A stretch of 22,893 nt of DNA, taken from an uncultured Campylobacter sp. Lineage in GTDB: Bacteria; Campylobacterota; Campylobacteria; Campylobacterales; Campylobacteraceae. Below the pieces are notes generated by a model. The model was given only the letters and a program-made list of their open reading frames with translations. It had not been told where the DNA came from and did no database searches. Position numbers and translations under genes: made by a program. The stretch lies in assembly GCF_937996225.1 (NCBI RefSeq), contig NZ_CALKTC010000033.1, positions 1-22,893 of the forward strand, read 5' to 3'. Of the stretch, positions 1 through 7,467 are shown one piece after another; the stretch's first letter is position 1; each line of letters opens with the position of its first letter.

Positions 1-266
1 TAATGCGGTTTTTGGGCTATTTGATTAGAATTTCCCCGATCTAGGGGATTGAAACAAAATTCGGCAAATTTCAGGATGATAGCCATCCGACATAAAATTT
101 GATTAGAATTTCCCCGATCTATGGGATTGAAACGCCTTTGAAAGCATCAGATCTACCTCCTCCACCGAGAACAGATTTGATTAGAATTTCCCCGATTTAG
201 GGGATTGAGACAAACGGGTTTTGCCTCGGCCGATGCTGTGTGATCACGCTGATTTGATTAAATTTC
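1..266 (+). CRISPR. 3' (leader-distal) end of a type III-associated CRISPR array
   Basis: Three 37-nt repeats lie at 19-55, 97-133 and 175-211. They start ATTTGATTAGAATTTCCCC and end GGGGATTGAAAC. The spacers are 41 nt (56-96), 41 nt (134-174) and 40 nt (212-251), and 1-18 is probably the end of a further spacer cut by the window edge. Each repeat holds a TCCCC/GGGGA inverted repeat around a six-base loop, and its last eight bases, ATTGAAAC, resemble the usual crRNA 5' tag, which implies transcription on the + strand with the leader to the left, outside the window. Decay rises to the right: repeat 2 has one change (position 26, G to T), repeat 3 has two (position 23 C to T, position 35 A to G), and the fourth is only a stub. 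This fits old, leader-distal repeats. The array points toward the type III cas operon starting at 2438. Spacer targets cannot be judged here. Confidence 0.93.
252..266 (+). repeat. Truncated terminal CRISPR repeat
   Basis: ATTTGATTAAATTTC repeats the first part of the array repeat (ATTTGATTAGAATTTC) with one base lost or changed, then similarity stops before the CCCC/GGGG hairpin. It lies 40 nt after repeat 3, exactly one spacer length, so it is the remnant of a fourth repeat that ends the array. Confidence 0.75.
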
Positions 267-313
267 AAGATATAAACTAAAATTTAATGGATTTTTTAAA
301 AGCACTCCGTAAA

Positions 314-346
314 TTGACAGAATTTGACAACTAAACTCCTTATAAT
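314..346 (+). promoter_or_regulatory. Promoter with twin TGACA boxes, copy 1
   Basis: Two TTGACA boxes at 314-319 and 324-329 form a direct repeat with a 10-bp period. TATAAT follows at 341-346, 11 nt after the second box. Neither box sits at the usual 17-nt distance from the -10 (11 and 21 nt), so the pair looks more like an activator or repressor site that covers the -35 region than a plain sigma-70 -35 element. The same arrangement recurs at 2056-2087. Expected transcription start near 353, giving a leader of about 80 nt before the gene at 434. A role is inferred only from layout. Confidence 0.55.
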
Positions 347-433
347 CACGCTCAAAGTTGATATGGCGGGTTTGAATTCTATAAATAATTTTGTTATTTT
401 TCGAAAAAGAATTTTAAAACAAAGGAGAAAGAA

Positions 434-1039
434 ATGAAAATGTTATTTAAAGTGCTTTTGCTTGGTTTAATCGGAGTTATGTTTTCCGGTTGTTTTATCG
501 TAATGCCGCCCGATAAAGAAACGGTAATGGCTCAGCAGCTAGATGTTTGGTGTATCCTTAGAGAGAATAAAGATAAGGAAAGATATGAGGAGTCTAAACG
601 TAAGGCGGAGTCGTTCCTTGATAAAGATAAGTATGGGGATAGAATTCAAATAGCTCCGAGAGGAGAGTATAGCGTTTCGCTATTAGATAGAGCTTTTAGT
701 GGTGACAATCACCCGGGACTATACTGGCGTGAATATGGTTTGGTGTATAAGCCGATAACTTGCGATAGGGAAAATAAAAAGCTTAATATGGTTGTAGAAA
801 TCACACCTCATAAAGTTAAAGCTCAGAATGAGAAAGATGGAAAAAACGAAGATGCTTATACCTTTATTAACTTTTTAAAAGAGCGAACGGCTCAATTGCT
901 TTATTCTTCTAAAGAAATCGGCGAGCTAATGGAGCTTGGTTCATCACTCGATTTAATTTTTATTGATTATGAAACAAGGAAAGAGATCGATAAAAGTACT
1001 TATGATTTTGCGGGTTACAAAGCGTATAATGAAAAGTAG
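434..1039 (+). CDS. Putative lipoprotein of unknown function (201 aa)
   Basis: The N-terminus has a short basic start, a hydrophobic stretch and a lipobox (FSGC, Cys20), so the product should be lipid-modified and membrane-anchored after signal peptidase II cleavage. The mature part is charged and soluble-looking, without further membrane segments, and I recognise no domain. AGGAG at 423-427 sits 6 nt before the ATG and fixes the start. It is the first gene of a three-gene set driven by the TGACA-type promoter: the next ORF overlaps its 3' end by 11 nt. Its place between a CRISPR array and the cas operon may be accidental. No link to immunity can be shown from the sequence. Confidence 0.8.
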   Translation: MKMLFKVLLLGLIGVMFSGCFIVMPPDKETVMAQQLDVWCILRENKDKERYEESKRKAESFLDKDKYGDRIQIAPRGEYSVSLLDRAFSGDNHPGLYWREYGLVYKPITCDRENKKLNMVVEITPHKVKAQNEKDGKNEDAYTFINFLKERTAQLLYSSKEIGELMELGSSLDLIFIDYETRKEIDKSTYDFAGYKAYNEK

Positions 1040-1211
1040 GTATAAGTTCAACTACCTGACAATTGAGATTATCGAGTATTCGCCGCGAGAGTTAAATAAG
1101 ATAGCTAATTTTGCTTTGCTTCAATTGGAAAGCGATGCAACGGATAGTAGAATAACCAGCTTTTTAAATTGCCCGATTGTTTATAAATTTAAAGGAAGGA
1201 AAATGTTATGA
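1029..1211 (+). CDS. Small hypothetical protein (60 aa) between two lipoprotein genes
   Basis: The reading frame starts at an ATG inside the end of the upstream lipoprotein gene (11-nt overlap) and ends in TGA overlapping the ATG of the next lipoprotein gene (ATGA, 1208-1211). The product starts MKSRYKFNYLTIEIIEY and has no signal peptide, membrane segment or recognisable motif. The coupled position at both ends suggests a real gene, but it could equally be the remnant of a larger gene. A longer frame opens at 963, but that start lies deep inside the upstream gene and has no ribosome binding site. Confidence 0.4.
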   Translation: MKSRYKFNYLTIEIIEYSPRELNKIANFALLQLESDATDSRITSFLNCPIVYKFKGRKML

Positions 1212-1861
1212 GAACACTGTTTTTAGTATTAATTGCTATATTTTTAATAGGATGTGTAGAACCGGACCCGGAAAGCTACTATGGAAGGGTTAATAGAAAA
1301 GATGAGTTTACGAGCAACTTTCAAAGCAGAAGGCTTGCTAACGAACTAATCGTCTTATTTGATATGGGCGAAAAATCTCAATATGGAAACGATTACTTTG
1401 ATAATTCGCTTAAGATAGCCGATTACGAAAACGATGTAAAGCTTTCGGAAGTTAAAAGCTTTTTAGCTTCAAAAGGAGCTGCACCGTTGCGCGTTTATGA
1501 GCGCGCAGTTAAGAGTAGCGGGAAAAATAAGTTTAAAAGATATTCGGGCAGGCTAAACGCCGAAGTTGTTGCTCTAGTTCCTTTCGACACTCAGTTCCGA
1601 AAAGCGCAAAAGAACTGCTTTGATGGCACTTCCCTATGCTTATTTAACGAATTTCCTTTGCTAACCGAAACGGATGTGGAAGGAGATATGGCTTCAATGA
1701 TGATAAATTTTGTTGAAGTAAAATCGGCTTTCAATAACTATCAAGATGGCTTTACGCCAGTAAAGATCATCATCCATACCGCAACTTATACCGGTGCGAA
1801 GCTCAACGCTATCTTAAGTAAAATTCCGAAAAAAGCATTTGAAAATAATGAGTTAAACTAA
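1208..1861 (+). CDS. Putative lipoprotein of unknown function (217 aa)
   Basis: The protein begins MRTLFLVLIAIFLIGC, a short type II signal peptide with lipobox LIGC (Cys16). The mature chain (VEPDPESYYGRVNRKDEF...) has no further membrane segment and no motif I recognise. A GGAAGGA element at 1194-1200 supports translation from the ATG at 1208, which overlaps the stop of the small upstream ORF, so translation is probably coupled. It is the last gene of the small operon that starts at 434. An orphan CRISPR-like repeat begins about 80 nt after its stop. Function unknown; outer-membrane or periplasmic-face anchoring is inferred from the lipobox only. Confidence 0.78.
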   Translation: MRTLFLVLIAIFLIGCVEPDPESYYGRVNRKDEFTSNFQSRRLANELIVLFDMGEKSQYGNDYFDNSLKIADYENDVKLSEVKSFLASKGAAPLRVYERAVKSSGKNKFKRYSGRLNAEVVALVPFDTQFRKAQKNCFDGTSLCLFNEFPLLTETDVEGDMASMMINFVEVKSAFNNYQDGFTPVKIIIHTATYTGAKLNAILSKIPKKAFENNELN

Positions 1862-1938
1862 ATAAGAGAGTCGGATGAATGAGCTGGAATGGCTCAATAA
1901 ATACGGCTTTTGCTAGGAATGGTTTTAGGTAGCGAGAA

Positions 1939-1975
1939 ATTCGGTTAGAATTTCCCCTATCTAGGGGATTGGCTT
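1939..1975 (+). repeat. Orphan degenerate CRISPR repeat
   Basis: Aligned to the array repeat, 30 of 37 positions match, and 30 of the first 33. The differences are at positions 4, 6 and 20 and in the last four bases, where AAAC is replaced by GCTT. The lost tag end would remove the usual crRNA handle, so it is unlikely to yield normal crRNA. The G-to-T change at position 20 extends the palindrome to TCCCCTATCTAGGGGA (7-bp arms). It lies 1.7 kb downstream of the array, after the lipoprotein genes, in the same orientation. Confidence 0.8.
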
Positions 1976-2010
1976 CCCTTTACCCCTAAAATTTTCAATC
2001 TATCCTCCTG

Positions 2011-2030
2011 ATTTAATTAAAATTTCCCTC
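2011..2030 (+). repeat. Second truncated CRISPR-like repeat
   Basis: ATTTAATTAAAATTTCCCTC matches the start of the array repeat at 16 of 20 positions, and similarity ends at the hairpin. It follows the orphan repeat (end 1975) after 35 nt, close to a spacer length. This copies the situation at the end of the main array (last repeat, about 40 nt, truncated repeat). The match is short and AT-rich, so the position carries as much weight as the identity. Confidence 0.5.
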
Positions 2031-2055
2031 TCATTTTTCAAAGTTTCCCCTTGGC

Positions 2056-2087
2056 TGACAGAATCTGACACTACGGCTTACTATAAT
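2056..2087 (+). promoter_or_regulatory. Promoter with twin TGACA boxes, copy 2
   Basis: TGACA at 2056-2060 and 2066-2070 (10-bp period, with GAATC between) is followed after 11 nt by TATAAT at 2082-2087. The box period and the distance to the -10 are the same as in copy 1 at 314-346, and a further GTCCAAAGT/CTCAAAGTT stretch downstream also agrees. It drives the short exported-protein ORF at 2140, with an expected leader of about 45 nt. Conservation between the two copies supports a real control site. Confidence 0.55.
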
Positions 2088-2139
2088 TGCGTCCAAAGTC
2101 GGAGGTAAAACGCCGAGAAGATCAATTAAGGGAGTTGTA

Positions 2140-2391
2140 ATGAAAAAGATTGTGTTATCGCTAGCAGAGGCTGGAGTTATGAGTGGTGCTTTAGCGCAAG
2201 AGGTGCCGAATTTAGCCAATATGGCACCGAGCAATTACGGCTCGTATGTCCCTACACTCGATTTTTACATCAAAGGCAAGGATATAACGGACAATATGTC
2301 TTTTGCGGTAGGACTAGACAATAAATTCGGTTTAGCACGAGGCGTTGCTTCGGCTAGCTCATTTTGCGTAATTTTTCAAAAAATAATTTAA
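2140..2391 (+). CDS. Short exported protein, probably a truncated remnant (83 aa)
   Basis: The start MKKIVLSLAEAGVMSGALA is a typical Campylobacter-type signal peptide with an AxA-like cleavage site before QEVPN, but a glutamate sits inside the hydrophobic core, which is unusual. The following part (about 45 residues, including SFAVGLDNKFGLARG) resembles the start of an outer-membrane or secreted protein and then runs into a low-quality tail ending FQKII. The length is too short for such a protein, so I read it as a 3'-truncated gene. GGGAG lies upstream of the ATG. The cas10 ATG follows 46 nt after its stop, so the cas promoter may lie at its very end. Family not identified. Confidence 0.45.
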   Translation: MKKIVLSLAEAGVMSGALAQEVPNLANMAPSNYGSYVPTLDFYIKGKDITDNMSFAVGLDNKFGLARGVASASSFCVIFQKII

Positions 2392-2409
2392 GTTTAGTTG
2401 CGATAAAAT
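2385..2409 (+). promoter_or_regulatory. Possible promoter of the cas operon
   Basis: A GATAAAAT element at 2402-2409 with a TTTAAG stretch about 11-17 nt upstream could serve as a -10 and a weak -35, leaving about 30 nt before the cas10 ATG. GGAGG at 2427-2432 is the ribosome binding site. The -10 match is imperfect and such words are frequent in AT-rich DNA. Read-through from the TGACA-type promoter at 2056-2087 is an alternative. Confidence 0.25.
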
Positions 2410-2437
2410 TTCAAAAATATAACACGAAGGAGGCAAG

Positions 2438-4021
2438 ATGGCTAAATACCTATACGGTGCAAGTATCCAGGGTATACAAGAGTATATTTACGCCACGAAT
2501 AAGCTACAAGAGATCATCGGTGCCAGCGAAATAATAGACTCGCTCGGGCAAAAATTTGATGACAAGCAAGAGCGCAACGGCGCGATATTTGGCGTCTTTG
2601 ACGAACTAAGGGAGAATGGCTTAGTAGAGCAAATTTTGCTTAATGCCGCAGGAAATTTTAGAGCGATCGTAGATGGCGAGGAAAATTTAAAAAAGATCGT
2701 CAGGGATCTGCCTAAAAAGATAATGCAAAATGCTTACGGCATTACTATTTCTCAAGCTGTCGCTCCTTATAATGACAACGACTACGGAACGGCATCGAAA
2801 GAGCTCGAACGAAAGCTAAAAACTCAGCGCAACCGCCCGAGCTTGCCGCTTGATATTAGTATAAATTTTATGGCTCTTGCGCCTAAGACGGCGCGACCTA
2901 TCGTAAAATTTGACGACGATGATGCATTAGACATTTCATCCGTTCAAAAGAGAGAGGCGCACGGGAGGTGGTTTAAGAGGCACCCGGGAGCTGAGGAATT
3001 AAAAGAGTTTAGCCAAATTTCAAATAAGAAAAATAAACTAGCCGTTATCCACGCAGACGGCAACGGGCTTGGGGTGTTGGTTAAAAATTTAGCCGATGAA
3101 GTAAATAAAAATAATAATACCGGAATTATAGCTAAATTTTCAGAGGCGCTTGATAAAGCGACAAAAGATGCATTTGCCAATGCTAAAGTAAAAACAAAAA
3201 TCGCTCTTGGGAAAGATGATCTAAAGATAAAAGCGCTAATTTTAAGTGGCGACGATATGACGGCGGTTTGCGATGCGGACATAGCGTTAGAATTTACTAA
3301 AAATTTCATCGAGGAATTTGAAAAGGAAACGGACAAGAAAAAGTCCGACATAAAGGAAAAGCTTACGATGTGCGCGGGGATTGCTTATTGTAACGAAAAA
3401 TTCCCGTTTCATTATGCGGCAGCTCTAGCTGAGGAGCTTTGCGGTGCGGCGAAAAAGCATAGCAAGGATCGCTACGTAAAGGATGCCGAACAAGACATAG
3501 CACCAAGCTGCTTAATGTTTCATAACGTCCAAAGCTCGAATTTCCAAAGCTGGGATAAATTTATAAAAGATGAACTGACGATCGGGAGCGAAAAAGAAGG
3601 GCGCGCGACCGATGGCAAAAACGCTAGCGAAATCAGATGTGATTTCGGGCCTTATTATTTAGGAGATACTACCAAGTCAAAAAACGAGCCAAAGGTAGAA
3701 AATTTTATAAATTTAGCCGAAATGTATCGCGGCGAAAAAAGCCCCAAGGGCAAACTGCGAGAGTGGATAAAGGAGCTTGGCATAAACGATAGATTAGCCA
3801 AAGTTATGCTTGATAGAATAAATGAAATTCTAGAAAACAAAAGTGAATTCGATGGCGCTCTGAATGCTCTTTACGGCGGGCTATCGTGCGGAAATTTGAT
3901 TTTAGAAAAGGACGGAACGCAGAAGACGCCGATTTACGACGTATTGCAATTTCTCTCCGTTACTTCGGGCGCGGAAGATAAAAAAGTGGAGGGCAAAAAT
4001 GACGATAAATTACGAGCTTAA
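2438..4021 (+). CDS. cas10: Cas10, compact HD-less form (type III-D-like)
   Basis: This is the signature large subunit of a type III effector. It should sense target RNA bound by the crRNA complex and make cyclic oligoadenylates from ATP. Visible parts: an N-terminal palm 1 region starting YLYGASIQGIQEYIY (residues 4-18); a second palm beginning LAVIHADGNGLG (201-212) with the metal-binding motif LSGDDM (SGDD at 270-273); and the usual CAGIAY and AEELCGAAKKH segments after it. The two aspartates are kept, with Ser in place of the first Gly of GGDD. At 527 aa it is short for Cas10: there is no N-terminal HD nuclease domain and no CxxC zinc ribbon, so DNA cleavage by this subunit is not expected. 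It is the first gene of a ten-gene operon and its end overlaps the next gene by 23 nt. Confidence 0.92.
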   Translation: MAKYLYGASIQGIQEYIYATNKLQEIIGASEIIDSLGQKFDDKQERNGAIFGVFDELRENGLVEQILLNAAGNFRAIVDGEENLKKIVRDLPKKIMQNAYGITISQAVAPYNDNDYGTASKELERKLKTQRNRPSLPLDISINFMALAPKTARPIVKFDDDDALDISSVQKREAHGRWFKRHPGAEELKEFSQISNKKNKLAVIHADGNGLGVLVKNLADEVNKNNNTGIIAKFSEALDKATKDAFANAKVKTKIALGKDDLKIKALILSGDDMTAVCDADIALEFTKNFIEEFEKETDKKKSDIKEKLTMCAGIAYCNEKFPFHYAAALAEELCGAAKKHSKDRYVKDAEQDIAPSCLMFHNVQSSNFQSWDKFIKDELTIGSEKEGRATDGKNASEIRCDFGPYYLGDTTKSKNEPKVENFINLAEMYRGEKSPKGKLREWIKELGINDRLAKVMLDRINEILENKSEFDGALNALYGGLSCGNLILEKDGTQKTPIYDVLQFLSVTSGAEDKKVEGKNDDKLRA

Positions 4022-4571
4022 ATTTTTCGACTATTGGCATGTTAGTAGCGGCCTTAGCGGTGGAGCGGCACTTGATAGCTATGTAGTAAAAGACGCCGCA
4101 GGGCTTCCGTATGTGCCGGGCAAAACGATAAAAGGACTTGTGCGTGGGGCGGCGGAGCTGTTTTGGGATCCAAGCGATATAAGTGAGTGCTTTGGCTCAC
4201 GAGGCGGCAAAAATAAGCAAAATAATGGCAATGAGCAAAACGAAAACGACGATACTACGCAGGCACAGTGCTATTTTAGTAGCGCAACTATAGATGAAAA
4301 AATCGCTACTGAAATTACGTCAAATAACTTGCAGCGCAATCTTTTTGAAATCATTTCGGCTACTAAAATCGACGATAACGGTATCGCGGCAGATAATTCG
4401 CTAAGGGATATAGAGGTCGTTTTGCCTATAAGTTTAAAAGGCGAGATCCAAAATGTAAGCGGTGAGATCGCTCAAAATTTAAAACGCGCGCTAGAGATGA
4501 TAAAGCGGATGGGGCTAAACCGCAACCGAGGTCTTGGTAGATGCGAATTTAAAGTTAAGGAGCTACGATGA
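3999..4571 (+). CDS. Cas7-type RAMP protein (Csm3-like backbone subunit)
   Basis: A 190-aa RAMP protein that should form part of the crRNA-binding backbone and cut target RNA. The stretch ALDSYVVKDAAGLPYVPGKT, followed by IKG, has the layout of Csm3-type proteins (x-D-x-x-v-v-r-d ... G-x-P-y-i-P-G-s-s-l-K-G). Asp26 is at the place of the catalytic aspartate of Csm3. A second family segment, KIDDNGIAADNSLRDIEVV, lies in the C-terminal half, and GLNRNRGLGRCEF near the end is the glycine-rich RAMP loop. An Asn/Asp/Gln-rich insert lies at about residues 70-88. The start overlaps cas10 by 23 nt, with GGAGG just upstream. In the described III-D2 effector a Cas7 like this is fused to Cas5; here it is a separate gene. 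Confidence 0.85.
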   Translation: MTINYELKFFDYWHVSSGLSGGAALDSYVVKDAAGLPYVPGKTIKGLVRGAAELFWDPSDISECFGSRGGKNKQNNGNEQNENDDTTQAQCYFSSATIDEKIATEITSNNLQRNLFEIISATKIDDNGIAADNSLRDIEVVLPISLKGEIQNVSGEIAQNLKRALEMIKRMGLNRNRGLGRCEFKVKELR

Positions 4572-6076
4572 GAGAGCTTAGATTTGAGATAACTTTTAAA
4601 AGTCCCATTATTTTGCAGGCAAGTTCTAACACGCAGGGCAAGATGAGCTCGCTTGATTTCATACCGGGAAGTGCATTTTTGGGTATGGTAGCTAGTAGAT
4701 ATAGCGACTTTAGTGATCCTTTTAAAATTTTTCATAGCGGCGCTGTGAGATTTTGCGATGCTTCGCCGATCAAAGAGGGTAAAGAATTCTTTAAAATTCC
4801 GCTTTCCTATTTTCATGAAAAGCTTGATAGCAGCAAAATTTACAATCACCATCTATTATGCAAATATAAAGATGAGGAACGGAACAAATTTAACGATTTT
4901 ACTCAGCTAAAACAGATGCGAAGCGGCTACATAAACGACGACAACGAGCAGCTTGGTCTGGATCTGGATTTTTCTCAAAAGAGCGCATACGATAAAAGCA
5001 AAAGACGCTCTAAGGATAGCCAAATGTACGGCTATGAGGCGTTTAGAGCCGGAATGAAATGGCGGTTTAGCGTTAAATTTGAGCCTAGCGTGAGCGAAGA
5101 CGACATAAACCGCGTAAAAGAAATATTGGAGCATTCAACTAGACTCGGTAAATCGAAGAGCGCGGAGTATGGAGCGGTAGAGATTAAATTTATAGGCGAA
5201 AATACGGATAAAATTCAAACCTTTACGCCGCCGGAGAAATATACTTTCGTTTATGCTAAATCCCGCCTTGCACTTATTGACGAAAACGGCAATCCAAGCT
5301 ACGACGTAAAGTATATTTTGCCAAATTTAGATGCAAATAATGTCGATTACGAAAAGACGCAGATTAGAATTTCAAATTTTACCCCTTATAACGGAGCTCG
5401 CGCCACAAAAGATTATGAGCGAGCCTGCATAAATAAAGGTAGCGTAATTGCTTTGAAAAATTTAAGTGCCGAGCAAATAAGCGCGCTAAAAAATGGCGTC
5501 GGAGCGTATTTGAGCGAGGGTTTTGGCGAAGTGCTGATAAATCCGTGGTTTTTAGACGGCGGTGACGCGGAGAATAACCCGATAGAATTCCAAAAAGAAG
5601 CACAGACTGAGCGCTCAATCGGAAAAATACCGATACAAAGTGATTTGGCTAAATTTTTAAAACAAAAGCAGACTACGAAAGACCAAGCTCTTGAAATAGT
5701 CGAGAGGGTGGCTGATTTTATAAAAAGCCATAAAGATAAATTTAGCAAAATTTCAAAATCACAATGGGGCGCGATAAGATCAATATGCAAGGAGGTTGCC
5801 GTTAGCGATAAAGTATTGAATGATAAAGGCGATGAAATAGAAAATCAAACTACCGCAGAGAAAAACAAAAATATAGCGGCTCAATTATCTAAATTTATGC
5901 GAAATGGCGTAAGAAGCGCAAATTGGGACTGCGAAAAAAGAAATGATAAAAGTGTCTTAGTAGAAGGTGGGTGCGGCGATACGCTCGTAAAAGAAGTAGA
6001 AGGCGATCCTTGCCCGCTTAAATTTGCTCTACTTTTATCAATGCAAATGCCAAAAATCACAGGAGAAAAGCAATGA
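4568..6076 (+). CDS. csx10: Csx10/Cas5-type RAMP protein with helical C-terminal region
   Basis: The N-terminal part carries the Csx10 pattern: a RAMP start (ELRFEITFKSPIIL), then LDFIPGSAFLGMVASRY (about residues 29-45), FHSGAVRFCDASPI and STRLGKSKSAEYGAVEI. A glycine-rich loop, GVGAYLSEGFGEVLINP, lies near residue 320. It should cap the 5' tag of crRNA, the Cas5 role in subtype III-D. After about residue 335 the chain turns helical and charged, with a SQWGAIR motif, for some 160 residues. This may take the place of Cas11, for which no separate gene exists here. ATGA overlap with the upstream cas7 (4 nt) and with the next gene (4 nt) shows coupled translation. Family assignment is from motif memory, and the Cas11 part is inference. 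Confidence 0.8.
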   Translation: MRELRFEITFKSPIILQASSNTQGKMSSLDFIPGSAFLGMVASRYSDFSDPFKIFHSGAVRFCDASPIKEGKEFFKIPLSYFHEKLDSSKIYNHHLLCKYKDEERNKFNDFTQLKQMRSGYINDDNEQLGLDLDFSQKSAYDKSKRRSKDSQMYGYEAFRAGMKWRFSVKFEPSVSEDDINRVKEILEHSTRLGKSKSAEYGAVEIKFIGENTDKIQTFTPPEKYTFVYAKSRLALIDENGNPSYDVKYILPNLDANNVDYEKTQIRISNFTPYNGARATKDYERACINKGSVIALKNLSAEQISALKNGVGAYLSEGFGEVLINPWFLDGGDAENNPIEFQKEAQTERSIGKIPIQSDLAKFLKQKQTTKDQALEIVERVADFIKSHKDKFSKISKSQWGAIRSICKEVAVSDKVLNDKGDEIENQTTAEKNKNIAAQLSKFMRNGVRSANWDCEKRNDKSVLVEGGCGDTLVKEVEGDPCPLKFALLLSMQMPKITGEKQ

Positions 6077-7467
6077 AAAGATTTTTAGCGCACGTCATCA
6101 TAGAAGCCAAAACTCCGTTAAAAGTCGGCGGCGGCAAAAATGATCTATTTTTGGATGCACCGGTGCAAAGAGATTGGAACGGCTTGCCGATGATCTTAGG
6201 CACTTCGGTTGCAGGGATTTTGCGTAGGGCGTTTGAAGATAATGCCGGCAAGGATGCCGCGAATGAAATTTTTGGAACCAAGCGCGAGAAAAAGGATCAG
6301 GGCGAAAATGGAAAGGTAAGCAAAGACGAAAATAAAAAAGAAGACGAAGATTTACTCGGCTCAAGACTAATTATCTCAAACGCTCTGTTGCTCGTCGATA
6401 AGAATAACAAGGTTTGCGAAGAGTTGCTTTTAGAAAAGAGCGACTTTTTGCGACTTTTTGATATTTTGCCAATCAGAGATCATGTAGCCATAGGCGCGAA
6501 CGGCGTAGCGAAAGATACGGGCAAATTTGACGAAGAAGTTGTATTTAAGGGTACTAGATTTAAATTTTCACTTGAGCTTGACGGAAGCGAAGAGGAGTTT
6601 AAGAAAATTTTAAATCTGCTTTATGATCCTATGCTAAGGCTTGGCGGCGGAAGCTCGAAAGGCTTTGGCTCACTTGGAATTTTAGAGATAAAATGGGGCG
6701 AGTTTGAGCTGGACAGATACTCGAGCAGTTTAAATTTTAGCTCCGATGAGTTTGTAAAATTTATGCCCGATAGCGCAGCGGACGGTAATTCGGCAAGACA
6801 AAAATTTATCAGATACGAACTTAAAATTTCGCCCGATGATTTCTTTATGTTTGGAAGCGGATTCGGCGACAAGGATGCCGATCAAACGCCGGTGCTTGAG
6901 AGCGTGATCGACTATAAAAATGAACGCCTTGGCAAACATAAAATTCTAATCCCGGCAAGCTCGGTAAAGGGCGTATTATCACACCGAACGGCGTTTCATT
7001 TTAATAAAATTAATAAACAATTCGGCGAAAAAGCCAAAGTTGGCAGTGAAAACGAAGCCGTAAGAGAAATTTTTGGCTACGAAAAGAATAAAAACGATAA
7101 AGGCGCCAAAGGTAAAATTTTAATCAGCGATTGCTTTTTAGATTACGATGAAGCAAAAGATACGAAGGTTTTTGAACACGTTAGCATCGACCGCTTCACG
7201 GGTGGAGCGATCGATAGCGCTTTGTTTCAAGAAAAAGCGGTCGCAAAAAGAGACGAATTTATAATAGAAATTTTGCTTAGGAACGACGTGTGCGGTGACA
7301 AAGAGAATGAAGCTTTTGATAGCGCCTTAGGCGCCTTTGAGGCGGCATTAGATGACGTAGTTCAGGGACGTTTGTCGCTTGGTGGAGCAACCACAAAAGG
7401 GTATGGATTTTTCAAAGGCAAGGTCTTAAAATACAACGAAGGACGGATCGAAAATGAAAAAGAATAA
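6073..7467 (+). CDS. Tandem double Cas7 RAMP protein (Cas7-2x)
   Basis: Two RAMP domains lie in one 464-aa chain. The first (about 1-215) has PLKVGGGKNDLFLDAPV with Asp28 at the probable catalytic position, then LPMILGTSVAGILRRAF, and ends in LRLGGGSSKGFGSLGIL. The second (about 245-455) has ILIPASSVKGVLSHRTAFH, HVSIDRFTGGAIDSALF (a well-kept Cas7 signature) and LSLGGATTKGYGFF. A charged, low-complexity loop lies at about residues 74-95. A double Cas7 is a known component of the III-D2 effector and would supply two backbone positions and up to two target-RNA cleavage sites. Asp28 aligns well with the Csm3 active site; the second-domain residue is less clear. It overlaps its neighbours by 4 and 14 nt. 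Confidence 0.85.
   Translation: MKRFLAHVIIEAKTPLKVGGGKNDLFLDAPVQRDWNGLPMILGTSVAGILRRAFEDNAGKDAANEIFGTKREKKDQGENGKVSKDENKKEDEDLLGSRLIISNALLLVDKNNKVCEELLLEKSDFLRLFDILPIRDHVAIGANGVAKDTGKFDEEVVFKGTRFKFSLELDGSEEEFKKILNLLYDPMLRLGGGSSKGFGSLGILEIKWGEFELDRYSSSLNFSSDEFVKFMPDSAADGNSARQKFIRYELKISPDDFFMFGSGFGDKDADQTPVLESVIDYKNERLGKHKILIPASSVKGVLSHRTAFHFNKINKQFGEKAKVGSENEAVREIFGYEKNKNDKGAKGKILISDCFLDYDEAKDTKVFEHVSIDRFTGGAIDSALFQEKAVAKRDEFIIEILLRNDVCGDKENEAFDSALGAFEAALDDVVQGRLSLGGATTKGYGFFKGKVLKYNEGRIENEKE

Noticed and set aside
397..408. Palindrome TTTTTCGAAAAA in the leader of the first lipoprotein gene as a terminator or operator
   Set aside because: It is short and made of A and T runs; such words are expected by chance in this DNA.
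963..1028. Longer version of the 60-aa ORF starting at 963
   Set aside because: This start lies deep inside the lipoprotein gene without a ribosome binding site; only the part from 1029 is plausible.
4472..4852. Open frame on the - strand (126 aa), and similar long antisense frames across the cas genes such as 12189-12824
   Set aside because: They lie opposite strongly supported genes, have no family motifs and reflect codon bias of the coding strand.
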